Shown: piece by piece, positions 55,188 through 62,825 of the stretch
Numbering within the stretch: position 1 is the stretch's first letter
Layout of the letters: each line of letters opens with the position of its first letter
The notes under the pieces: model-generated
The model's database searches: none
What the model was told of the DNA's origin: nothing
Seen by the model: the letters and a program-made list of their open reading frames with translations, nothing else
Program-made: the position numbers and the translations under genes
NCBI RefSeq assembly: GCF_007475525.1
Contig: NZ_CP037899.1
Location: forward strand, 2,046,001 to 2,110,000
Length of the DNA stretch: 64,000 nt
Reading direction: 5' to 3'
DNA from: Methylacidiphilum kamchatkense Kam1
GTDB lineage: Bacteria > Verrucomicrobiota > Verrucomicrobiia > Methylacidiphilales > Methylacidiphilaceae

Positions 55188-55577
55188 TTATTGACTTTGC
55201 AAAGGTGGAACAGGTTGATTCTTTGTTGAATCTTTTTTCTCTTCTTGGGATGGTGTAGGATTGATATCCTTAAGAGGTGGTGGCCTATATCCCTTTGGAG
55301 GAATGATTAATTCTTGACCTGGTTTTAGGCGATCATCTTTTAATTCGTTGATAGCCATCAGTGCTTCAACTGTGACCTTATACTTTCTCGAAATCTTCCA
55401 AAGACTATCTCCTTTTTTTACAACATACTTCACTTCGGTAGGTTTTTTCGTAGAACTGTCAACAGATTTTGTTTTAGAATCAGAGGGCTCCGTAGCTTGC
55501 GCAACCGAAAGAAACAAAACAAAGACAATGAAAAAAAGTGGCATGCTTTTATCATATCTTAGCGCCTTTTTTTTCAA
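55188..55577 (-). CDS. Exported LysM-domain protein
   Basis: Protein of 129 residues: N-terminal basic region and signal peptide (MPLFFIVFVLFLSVAQA), Ser/Thr-rich linker, then one LysM domain (YVVKKGDSLWKISRKYKVTVEALMAINE, continuing LKPGQELIIP, about 50-95) that binds peptidoglycan GlcNAc chains. The tail is Pro/Lys-rich. No catalytic domain is attached, so it is probably a periplasmic wall-binding or scaffold protein. The gene stands alone, convergent with gltB. Confidence 0.85.
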   Translation of the reverse strand: MKKKALRYDKSMPLFFIVFVLFLSVAQATEPSDSKTKSVDSSTKKPTEVKYVVKKGDSLWKISRKYKVTVEALMAINELKDDRLKPGQELIIPPKGYRPPPLKDINPTPSQEEKKDSTKNQPVPPLQSQ

Positions 55578-56295
55578 AGTAGAAAATATGTTTTTTTTAC
55601 AATTTCCTTAAAAATTTAATAGATACTACCAAGGTTTAAAACTCTGCAATCAAATTAGCAATTTGAAATATCTCCAGGATAGAATCCATCGGAGATTTAA
55701 TTTTCTGAAAACACACTTTAAGTCTTTAACCCAAAGACTGATCTAGACTATTAGATTATCCGATTGGCATATTAGATGAGCTGTTAGATTTGAGTCGATA
55801 CTACAGTTTCAAATGTTCAAAAGTCCTATTGAACGGGTTTGAAGGAGAGGACACATTTGCTATCCAGCGGTAGTTCCTTAAGTTTCATTAATCTTGCTTT
55901 TGCTAGACTAATATTAGATTTGCTATCTTGCCGTATGATGCTTGTCTGGGCTCAGGGTCAAGATTTTCTCAGACTTCCTCATTCCCTCATCTATGCTTGC
56001 GTACCAAAACACTTGAGAATTCCCATATAAGAGTGGATGATACGTTCACAGTTGGGTTCTGGGATTCTAGTTCCATACGCAATCCATTCAAACCCCAATT
56101 CCTCAAGAGGAAGTATAAGTGTTTTCACTACTCAGTCCATAGCCCTTACATAGCTCATATATTGAAAACTAATACCCAAGAGCGATCACACCCTTGTTCT
56201 ATCTTTTATCACGAAGAGATTTGCCATTTGCTAGATTTAAAAAATTAGTTAGAAGTATTCCAAAGAAAGAATAATATCATATTTGCTCCAATAAT
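55578..56295. other. 718-base gap between the LysM gene and the FkbM gene
   Basis: Holds a cluster of three short ATTAGAT/TTAGATT repeats (about 55746-55800) and a 45-codon minus-strand open frame with protein-like composition (55991-56128). The longest plus-strand frame (55928-56248, 106 codons) is antisense to that frame and lacks a ribosome site, so I do not call it. No RNA gene recognised. Confidence 0.45.
55991..56128 (-). pseudogene. Possible gene remnant
   Basis: Starting at GTG 56128, the frame gives VVKTLILPLEELGFEW, then IAYGTRIPEPNCERI, then IHSYMGILKCFGTQA and a stop. It has normal amino-acid balance but no ribosome site; a short frame just below (MRKSEKILTLSPDKHH) may continue it after a shift. 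I do not recognise the family. Most likely a decayed gene. Confidence 0.25.
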
Positions 56296-57225
56296 ATGGG
56301 CTTTGGGATGGATGGATATTCTTATTGGTATTATTGGAAAAGGAAATTAGCTCTTTACAAAAAAGATCTCAGTTCTTATACCAGAGAATCTTCTTGTTTT
56401 TTAAGATCTAAAATTTGCCAAATTATCCTTTGGACCTTTTATAAAAAGATTTTTAAAGGAGAATGGAGTCTTTATCTTGATAACGGATCGAAATTTATTT
56501 ACCGCTCTGAACAAGGTTTTATCCCCCTATCCTTTTCTTTTTCTGGAATTACTGATTATAGAGAGATGAAGTTCCTAAGTCGGTTTTTGAGAGAAGGAGA
56601 TTATGTTTTCGATTGTGGAGCCAATCAAGGTCTTTATAGCATCTACATGGCAAAACTTGTTGGGGAAAAAGGGAAGGTTGTTGCCATTGAACCTTGCGAA
56701 AAATTTATTCAATCTCTTAATAAAAATAAAAATGAAAATAAATTTTATTGCATTGAAGTCCATCCAGTTGCTGTTGCTAACAAGGAAGGAAAAACATTCT
56801 TTCTTGAAAACGGTCCCTACAGTCGCCTAGATCCAAAAAATACAAAACCTTACCGAAAGGCAGTCGAAGTAAGATGCCTTGAAGATCTTCTTGACGACAG
56901 AATTCATTATGTATTTGGGAAAATTGACGTCGAAGGAGCTGAACTTTTTGTCCTTCAGGGACTGAAAAAAATGCTTAAAAATGCAAATCCTCCTGCTATT
57001 CAAATAGAAATAACAAACTTGACCAAAGACTATGGATATTCAGCCCACGATCTTAAAGAGTTTCTTTTAGCCTTCGGCTATCATATTTATCTTTACACTC
57101 CATGGTCTAACACTCTCATATGTAAAAAAGAACCCTGGAAGCATTGTTTAAACTCTTTAGCCATCCATCAAAGGGAAATAGAGTTTGTCCAAAACCGACT
57201 AAAAGATAAAAAGCACAGTGAATGA
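56296..57225 (+). CDS. FkbM family methyltransferase
   Basis: SAM-dependent O-methyltransferase of 309 residues, class I fold: DYVFDCGANQGLYSIYMAKLVG (SAM site, about 105), VVAIEPCEKFIQSL, HPVAVANKEGKTFF, KIDVEGAELFVLQGL and PPAIQIEI, all FkbM hallmarks. Members methylate sugars or polyketides and, in surface-polysaccharide settings, terminal glycan hydroxyls. The N-terminal 85 residues are basic and aromatic (MDGYSYWYYWKRK) without clear motif. Isolated between a long gap and the DHPS-like gene; not obviously part of an operon. Confidence 0.9.
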   Translation: MGFGMDGYSYWYYWKRKLALYKKDLSSYTRESSCFLRSKICQIILWTFYKKIFKGEWSLYLDNGSKFIYRSEQGFIPLSFSFSGITDYREMKFLSRFLREGDYVFDCGANQGLYSIYMAKLVGEKGKVVAIEPCEKFIQSLNKNKNENKFYCIEVHPVAVANKEGKTFFLENGPYSRLDPKNTKPYRKAVEVRCLEDLLDDRIHYVFGKIDVEGAELFVLQGLKKMLKNANPPAIQIEITNLTKDYGYSAHDLKEFLLAFGYHIYLYTPWSNTLICKKEPWKHCLNSLAIHQREIEFVQNRLKDKKHSE

Positions 57226-57480
57226 GGTTCGTTAAGATGCTTTAATATACTATTTCAATGGGTATGGGAATAGCTAAGGAAGCTTTCGAGGCTAGGACCA
57301 AAATCCAGTGCCCTTGAAACGTTTGATGCCATTCCAAACTTTCTTTGCTGTTTGTGTGACAACAGATGGAGATTATCCTTTTACTTTTTCTGTAACTGCC
57401 TACTCCTCTTACCCAGCTTCTATTTTTCTATTATGCATAATGACTTCGAAACACTTATGCAGCTTATCTAAGGCAGATCC

Positions 57481-58383
57481 TTATGGATTTTTGCTTGAAA
57501 AAAGTTGCATCGTCTTTACAACCCCAAGAACCTTGTTTAATTCATGGGTTCTTAAAAGATCCGTTTTGCCTAAAATGGCGAGCACGGCGAAAAAAGCTTC
57601 CGCAGTCCTTACTTCATCTTGAAAACACTCAAAGGCATGAGGCAAGGCATGGCAAATTGGCCAACCAAACTTTCGAAGTCGAAAAGTATGAAGAAATATT
57701 TCCATTTGCCTTTGGATTCGGGTTGGACCATCGAGGAGATTGGGATAATAAAATCCAAGACCTGGATCTAGCCATATCTTTCTTACTCCACACGACAAAG
57801 CTTCTTCAACCCGTTTTTCAAAATAAGGGAAAAGTAAACTTAGTGGATCATTGGGAAGCTCAATCGGTTGGACTTCGCGAACATTATCACCTCGAACAAA
57901 GTTAATAATCACTCCCCCGTCATAGTCAGCCACAACTTTAAAAAATTCTTTTAAATTATCCCCCTTTGTAAGATTTAAAATAGCAGCTCCTGCCTTAAAA
58001 CAGCCTTTGGCTACATTAAGATGATAGGTTTCCACAGAAATGAGTGTGCTTGTAGTCGATACCTCTTTAATAATAGGAAGGAGCAGTTCAAGTTGTTGGA
58101 TATCATCAATCCTTTGAGCATACGACAAAGAAGACTCAGCACCAATATCGACTATATCCGCTCCAGAGGCTTGGAGAATGTTCACCTTTCGTATTGCCGC
58201 ACTTGTATCTAAAGCCACACTTTCGCGGTACCAAGATTCTGAGGACAGATTAATGACTCCCATAAGATTTGGCTTATGAGGATCAGGAAAATATCTTCCG
58301 CGAAGCTCAAAACGACGAACTTCTTTAGAATACTCGTTGGAATGCAATAAATATAATTCAGAGAGATAAGATAACGTCAGCAT
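57481..58383 (-). CDS. Divergent dihydropteroate synthase-like pterin-binding protein
   Basis: TIM-barrel protein of 300 residues in the DHPS (pterin-binding) superfamily. It keeps PNLMGVINLSSES (Asn of the pterin pocket), ADIVDIGAES (Asp), IWLDPGLGF (Asp) and LRTHELNK (His). It lacks others needed for FolP: TRPG after the second motif is replaced by SLSYAQR, the N-D pair of the third loop is LNLT, and the S-R-K loop is absent (CHALPHAFECF). Loss of the pABA-side residues suggests a different substrate or partner from pABA. It lies just downstream of hisB, gap 28 bases. Confidence 0.72.
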   Translation of the reverse strand: MLTLSYLSELYLLHSNEYSKEVRRFELRGRYFPDPHKPNLMGVINLSSESWYRESVALDTSAAIRKVNILQASGADIVDIGAESSLSYAQRIDDIQQLELLLPIIKEVSTTSTLISVETYHLNVAKGCFKAGAAILNLTKGDNLKEFFKVVADYDGGVIINFVRGDNVREVQPIELPNDPLSLLFPYFEKRVEEALSCGVRKIWLDPGLGFYYPNLLDGPTRIQRQMEIFLHTFRLRKFGWPICHALPHAFECFQDEVRTAEAFFAVLAILGKTDLLRTHELNKVLGVVKTMQLFSSKNP

Positions 58384-58411
58384 GAGATTTTCACTGAAGC
58401 CGTGTTAATCC

Positions 58412-59023
58412 CTATCCTATAGTTCCTTTCGTGCTTGGGATACGCTCAACACATGCTGGCTCTAAACAAACAGCCATCTTTAAAGCTCTTGCCAAGGCCT
58501 TAAAGGTGCCTTCAATCAAATGATGCGTCTCTTTACTTTCCAATATATGGATATGAAGGCAAAGTCTAGCATGTGTGACAAAGGCCCTTAAAAATTCTTC
58601 CAAAAGTTGTGCTTGGAAATTACCAGCAGAGAGAAAAACTAGGGGTAAATGGTCAGGGGATCGAAAACAAAGATAAGGCCTTCCGCTGATATCAATCGCT
58701 GAGTGGACTAGAGTTTCATCCATAGGTAAAAGACAATATCCATAACGAGCAATTCCTTTTTTATCGCCCAAAGATTTATTAAGAGCCTCGCCAAGAACAA
58801 TGCCACAATCTTCTACTGTATGATGAAAATCAACTCCAAGATCCCCTTTACATTCAAGGATTAAATCGAAGGAAGCATGATAGGCAAAGAGTTCAAGCAT
58901 GTGATCAAAAAACCCAATACCCGTCTTTATTTCGCTTGTCCCTTTCCCATCTAGGGTCATTTTTATGGAAATGTCCGTTTCCTTTGTTTTCCTTTGAATT
59001 AATGCAGTTCTTGAAGCAATCAT
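58412..59023 (-). CDS. hisB: Imidazoleglycerol-phosphate dehydratase
   Basis: Manganese enzyme of histidine synthesis, 203 residues. Repeated metal-binding motifs are clear: GFFDHMLELFAYHASFDL, DFHHTVEDCGIVLG in the first half, and HARLCLHIHILESKETHHLIEGTFKALARAL in the second, the pair of half-barrels typical of HisB. Monofunctional (no phosphatase domain). The DHPS-like gene follows 28 bases on; hisF is about 12.5 kb away, so his genes are dispersed. Confidence 0.96.
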   Translation of the reverse strand: MIASRTALIQRKTKETDISIKMTLDGKGTSEIKTGIGFFDHMLELFAYHASFDLILECKGDLGVDFHHTVEDCGIVLGEALNKSLGDKKGIARYGYCLLPMDETLVHSAIDISGRPYLCFRSPDHLPLVFLSAGNFQAQLLEEFLRAFVTHARLCLHIHILESKETHHLIEGTFKALARALKMAVCLEPACVERIPSTKGTIG

Positions 59024-59063
59024 TACGAGTTAATTAACCTATTGGAAAGCTATTTATAGAAAT

Positions 59064-59272
59064 TTAAGGCCTTTTTGGCTCTACTTTGAGAAACATTTCT
59101 TGGTCCATAATGTTGAGATTTTCTAGAAAATTATCTTGGAGTACATCAATGGCTTCTTTCTATCTGAAGCCTAAGGCCATTTCCACTCCCTGAAACCTTT
59201 GCTATCATACTCTAGCAAAGTAGTCAAGCGTTCATATTGAATAGTAGGAGGCAAGAAGAAAACTCTCCTTTT
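59064..59272 (-). pseudogene. Decayed open frame with frameshift and stop
   Basis: On the minus strand the sequence reads RRVFFLPPTIQYERLTTLL and EYDSKGF; after one base of frame slip it continues QGVEMALGFR, a TAG, then KEAIDVLQDNFLENLN and MDQEMFLKVEPKRP with a stop at 59064. The total of about 69 codons has ordinary protein composition, but carries one frame slip and one in-frame stop. It lies upstream of hisB on the same strand. Family not recognised. The slip could again be a base-calling error, the stop less easily so. Confidence 0.4.
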
Positions 59273-59360
59273 TCACTAAGGCTCCAATATAAATAGCTAG
59301 GAAAAAAAGAAAAACTTTTGTATTTCTTATTTTTTAATTGTGTTTTACAAACCTGTGGCT

Positions 59361-59984
59361 ATGGGAAAGAAAAGCTTCTATAATGTCCTCTTATTTCTTT
59401 TTTTGTTTTATAATATTTCTATGAGTGGAGGGAGTTATCCCAATATCACAGCTCTACATGGAGAAGCTCTTCCCCCATCCTTTGATGACTTGTATTTAAA
59501 AAGTAGCAGAGGAAACAAAAAAAATGAAACATTGAGTTCCAGAATCTACTTAATAACCTTGAATTCTGTTGGAATGGATACGGGAAGTTTTCCTGGTGGA
59601 GGGATATATTCTAGTGCTGCTGCTGTTAGTAAAATTATAAGCCAAGCATTGGAAATTCCTCTAAAAATCCCTTATATAGCCGACTTATATGATTGGCTTA
59701 GAGCTCATGCAATATTGATTAAAAAACCATCCGAACTGATTTCTGGAGATATCATTATTTCTCCTTCTTCCAGAGATGTTCAAGGTCATGTGGGAATTAT
59801 AGGAGAGATGATTTCAGAAAGACCTGATTTTGCTATCTATTCGAATTCTCTTGATAGCTGCTTATTTTTGAAGAATTGGACTCTTTCAAGATGGAGAGAA
59901 TACTTTGAAAAAGATCTCAAGTTAAATGTTTATTATTTTCGTCTTCTCAAACCACTTCCTCAATCTACTTCCAACGGGCCATGA
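59361..59984 (+). CDS. Exported NlpC/CHAP-like protein, probably inactive
   Basis: Protein of about 207 residues with a signal peptide after ATG 59361 (KKSFYNVLLFLFLFYNISMS); a GTG at 59340 is the alternative. The segment GGGIYSSAAAVSKIISQAL, LYDWLRAHA, and ELISGDIIISPSSRDVQGHVGIIGE with LKNWTLSRWREYF has the layout of a papain-like peptidoglycan hydrolase, in which a Cys precedes AxxVSKxL and a His lies in GHVGIIG. Here the position of the Cys is Ser (YSSAAAVS), so the site may be dead. The GHVGI histidine is kept. Its stop overlaps the ATG of the following exported protein. Confidence 0.55.
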   Translation: MGKKSFYNVLLFLFLFYNISMSGGSYPNITALHGEALPPSFDDLYLKSSRGNKKNETLSSRIYLITLNSVGMDTGSFPGGGIYSSAAAVSKIISQALEIPLKIPYIADLYDWLRAHAILIKKPSELISGDIIISPSSRDVQGHVGIIGEMISERPDFAIYSNSLDSCLFLKNWTLSRWREYFEKDLKLNVYYFRLLKPLPQSTSNGP

Positions 59985-60490
59985 AATACATCATTTCTCT
60001 TTTTTTTCTTTTCTTTCTTGTGCATCATTCCCTTTCAGGGAAAGAAACACCAGTACTGCTGCCCAACATTACCCCAAGACTTGCAAAATTCCTTGAAAGT
60101 CTTCCTCAAAATGCTCAAAATGAAATCACAAGTTCATTTAAAGAAACCCTCTCTTATGACCTCATAGGCGATAAAAAAGTTGAAGCCGAGCCTTCTAAAC
60201 GAATTATTGAAATTGATGAGACCACCGAAGCGGGCCATGGGGTTTTAGTTTTCGAATTGACTCAATCGGGTAGCCGTTTTTTATTTCTTAATGATCTGCC
60301 CTATAAGATTCCTCTCCCTAACTTATCGCATGCAGAACAGTTTACTATCGCTCTGATTTTCGCTGAGCATGAAAAAGCAATTTTTGTGGATAGAAATTGG
60401 GGAAGAATGTGGTTCGATCCTCCTTCAGCAATGACCGACATTCAAAAAGAAGCCTACAAAAAGTTGGGGTTGATACAGGACGAAAAATGA
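59981..60490 (+). CDS. Exported protein of unknown function
   Basis: Protein of 169 residues with a signal peptide (MKYIISLFFLFFLVHHSLSG). The mature part opens with LPNITPRLAKFLESLPQNA, has an acidic strand RIIEIDETTEAGHGVLVFEL and a final WGRMWFDPPSAMTDIQKEAYKKLG. No catalytic motif is recognised. Four-base overlap (ATGA) with the NlpC/CHAP-like gene implies the two are made together; a cognate inhibitor or partner of that protein is one reading. Followed 69 bases later by the MbfA-like gene. Confidence 0.65.
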   Translation: MKYIISLFFLFFLVHHSLSGKETPVLLPNITPRLAKFLESLPQNAQNEITSSFKETLSYDLIGDKKVEAEPSKRIIEIDETTEAGHGVLVFELTQSGSRFLFLNDLPYKIPLPNLSHAEQFTIALIFAEHEKAIFVDRNWGRMWFDPPSAMTDIQKEAYKKLGLIQDEK

Positions 60491-60559
60491 TTGAATGTTT
60501 TTGCAGAGTAAATAGGTAGTTTTTTCCCTTCTTCTTTTTATCCTTAATGTATTTTCCTT

Positions 60560-61717
60560 ATGAATTTGAAGCAACATGAACTTGTCAAGATTTTGCATCA
60601 GAACTGGCTAAACGAAAAGAAAACGGCAAGAGCCTATAGAGATATTGCAGAAATAGAAAAAAATCCCCACAAAAAAGAAATTCTCTTAAAACTAGCTGAA
60701 ACGGAAGAAAAACATGCTCTTAAATGGGAGCAAGAACTCAAAGCGTTGGGTCAAAGTTGTGAAGAAACGGATTTAAAATTCAAAAGAAGCATTGAAAAGT
60801 GGTTAAATCAAAATTTGGGTATCTGGAATGTAGTGAGAAGAATGGAAAATGCCGAAGCAAAAGATGAACTGAGGTATTTGAAACAAAAAGAATTGTTTAA
60901 AGGATCGGCTAAGCTAGAGCAGACACTTGAAGAATTAGCAAAAGATGAAAAGAGTCATGTCTCCATTTTACATAATCTCATCAAAAAAAGTCCTGCACCA
61001 GAAAACAAGATAGATACTATTTTGACTAGGGAAAAATGGCACGGTAAAGGAGGGAACTGGATAACCGACTCCATTTATGGCATTAATGACGGATTAGGAG
61101 CTGTTTTTGGAATAGTCTCTGGTGTAGCTGGGGCTACAGAAAACCAAACCCATTACATCCTCATATCTGGGCTTGCCGGAATGATTGCCTCATCTTTGTC
61201 TATGGGGGCGGGAGCTTATCTAGCTGCCAAAAGCCAGAAGGAAGTATACGAAGCGGAGATTGAAAGGGAAAAAAGAGAAATTGAAGAAAATCCGCAAGAA
61301 GAAATAGAAGAAATGGCGCTTTTTTATCAGCTACAAGGCTTTAACGAAGAAGAATCAAAATGGATCGCAGAAAAGCTGTACCAAAAGCCAGAACATTTTC
61401 TTTCGGCGATGGTTAGCTCTGAGCTTGGTCTTTCGCAAGCTACCTTTCCAAAGCCCTGGAATGCTTGCCTATCGGCTGCTATTTCAACGGCTCTTGGCGC
61501 TTTTATCCCTTTGGTTCCTTTTTTCTTTCTATCAGGAATATACGCCATTTCCTTTTCCTTTTTTATAAGCCTAGTTGCCCACTTTCTTGTAGGCGCTGCA
61601 AAAACTCTTGTTACAGCAAGAAATTGGTTCTTTAGTGGTCTAGAAATGACAGTAGTGGGTGTGATCGAAGCAGTTGTTACTTATTCTCTTGGACTTCTTT
61701 TCCGATTGCCTTCATAG
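60560..61717 (+). CDS. Membrane-bound ferritin-like iron exporter (MbfA-type)
   Basis: Fusion of 385 residues. Residues 1-155 form a ferritin/erythrin-like four-helix bundle with Glu19, Glu47-Glu50 and His52 (LAETEEKHALKW) and a second set in ENAEAKDELRYL and LAKDEKSHVSIL. Residues 160-385 are a VIT1/CCC1 transporter domain (SIYGINDGLGAVFGIVSGVAGA, GMIASSLSMGAGAYLAAKSQKE) with about five helices, the middle one after an EIEREKREIEENPQEEIEE acid linker. This is the layout of MbfA, which exports Fe(II) in Rhizobium and Agrobacterium. It likely relieves iron (or Mn) overload. Monocistronic. Confidence 0.88.
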   Translation: MNLKQHELVKILHQNWLNEKKTARAYRDIAEIEKNPHKKEILLKLAETEEKHALKWEQELKALGQSCEETDLKFKRSIEKWLNQNLGIWNVVRRMENAEAKDELRYLKQKELFKGSAKLEQTLEELAKDEKSHVSILHNLIKKSPAPENKIDTILTREKWHGKGGNWITDSIYGINDGLGAVFGIVSGVAGATENQTHYILISGLAGMIASSLSMGAGAYLAAKSQKEVYEAEIEREKREIEENPQEEIEEMALFYQLQGFNEEESKWIAEKLYQKPEHFLSAMVSSELGLSQATFPKPWNACLSAAISTALGAFIPLVPFFFLSGIYAISFSFFISLVAHFLVGAAKTLVTARNWFFSGLEMTVVGVIEAVVTYSLGLLFRLPS

Positions 61718-62077
61718 TGATTAGAAAGGATTAATTTTCAACTAAATTCAAAATCGGTTCAAGGGTTTGATAAAAAAACTGGTCTATTTTTGCATAAAAA
61801 AGAGGTGAAAATTCACAATGCCTGCCGTTATTTTGCTTCCCTGCCTCTTTAAAAAAACCAATCGGACACAATCATTTTTAAATAAATGTCTGGGCATATT
61901 GTATCCTCGTTCTTGATCTGTCCTAACTTTAGGAGAACATCCCCTGACCCTTTTTTCTAGATGCCATCCACAGAAATACAATTTAAAAGAAAATTAGCTT
62001 TCAATGAAGACTTCTACCGGTCTCTTTGCCAGGATTCTTTTGTCCTTTACTGACAATTTACCCAATGAGAAGATCGT
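61718..62077. other. 360-base gap between the MbfA gene and the Mpv17-like gene
   Basis: Convergent genes flank it. A 65-codon minus-strand frame (61784-61981) has no ribosome site and unusual composition and is not called. A short T-rich stretch follows the MbfA stop without a clear hairpin. I see nothing else. Confidence 0.5.
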
Positions 62078-62812
62078 CTATTGTTCTTGGCCCTTTTTCT
62101 GTTCTAACAGGCAACTAACTATAAGAGACCAGACAATATAACAACACATTGCAAAGGGAAGCTGCAAAGCCAAAGGCATCGCAAAAAGAAATGTAGTAGC
62201 GGGGATCCAAATGATCCAATTAGAAAGAAGCAACGGAGTTCCTTCTTTCATATATATCAAGGGATTCCAACATTTCCAAAATGGGAAAAACTGATATCTA
62301 GCTTCTTTCCACTTGAAAAGAGCCATAATAAAAGGGAGCCAAAAAAAAGGAGTATAAAGGAAATTGTCTACAAAAACCTTGCAGATAATCCCATGAAATG
62401 AAGGTTCCTCACCAAAAAGCAAGCCAACCGCTTTAAAGACATAGTTTGAAAAGAAAATACTGAGTCCAAAAATAAAAGCTTTGTAAACCGAGGACTCAAG
62501 ATGGTAATACCGGACTTTGCCTTTTTCCCATACTATCACATGTAACAATACTGCAAGGGGTCCGCAGCAGATCGCATTGACACTAACTGTAAACCAAATC
62601 CCTTTTTCTCTGTTTAAACGTTCTAGATGCTCCAGTAATTCCTTAACTTTCCATCCCTGATAATAACCAATCGTAAGAAATGCAACAAAGATGCCGATAA
62701 TTAACGCTGGCAGAAGATTTTCTTTAAAGACTGCTTTAATCTCCCCTTTCTTTTGAGAACACCAATCTGAAAGAAAAGAATGAGTGTTTTCCCTACTAAA
62801 GGCCATATCCAT
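62078..62812 (-). CDS. Mpv17/PMP22-like integral membrane protein
   Basis: Protein of 244 residues with six hydrophobic segments. The latter half reads VYKAFIFGLSIFFSNYVF, IICKVFVDNFLYTPFFWLPF, LLSNWIIWIPATTFLFAMPL and MCCYIVWSLIVSCLL. This follows the Mpv17/PMP22 plan: K-x3-D-x5-P-x3-W, then a NW-x-x-W-x-P segment before a final helix with W and S. That family is mainly eukaryotic (peroxisome, mitochondrion); bacterial members are few. Start ATG 62812 lies 13 bases after the aldehyde dehydrogenase stop; there is no clear ribosome site, and an in-frame ATG inside the dehydrogenase (62878) is an alternative. Confidence 0.6.
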   Translation of the reverse strand: MDMAFSRENTHSFLSDWCSQKKGEIKAVFKENLLPALIIGIFVAFLTIGYYQGWKVKELLEHLERLNREKGIWFTVSVNAICCGPLAVLLHVIVWEKGKVRYYHLESSVYKAFIFGLSIFFSNYVFKAVGLLFGEEPSFHGIICKVFVDNFLYTPFFWLPFIMALFKWKEARYQFFPFWKCWNPLIYMKEGTPLLLSNWIIWIPATTFLFAMPLALQLPFAMCCYIVWSLIVSCLLEQKKGQEQ

Positions 62813-62825
62813 TTGGATTTTTCGC

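Noticed and set aside
55928-56248. 106-codon plus-strand frame in the gap before the FkbM gene
   Set aside because: No ribosome site, odd composition, and the opposite strand has a more protein-like frame.
57483-57905. 140-codon plus-strand open frame
   Set aside because: Antisense to the DHPS-like gene, with no ribosome site and no family motif.
61784-61981. 65-codon minus-strand frame in the gap after the MbfA gene
   Set aside because: No ribosome site; no recognisable family; composition unlike neighbours.
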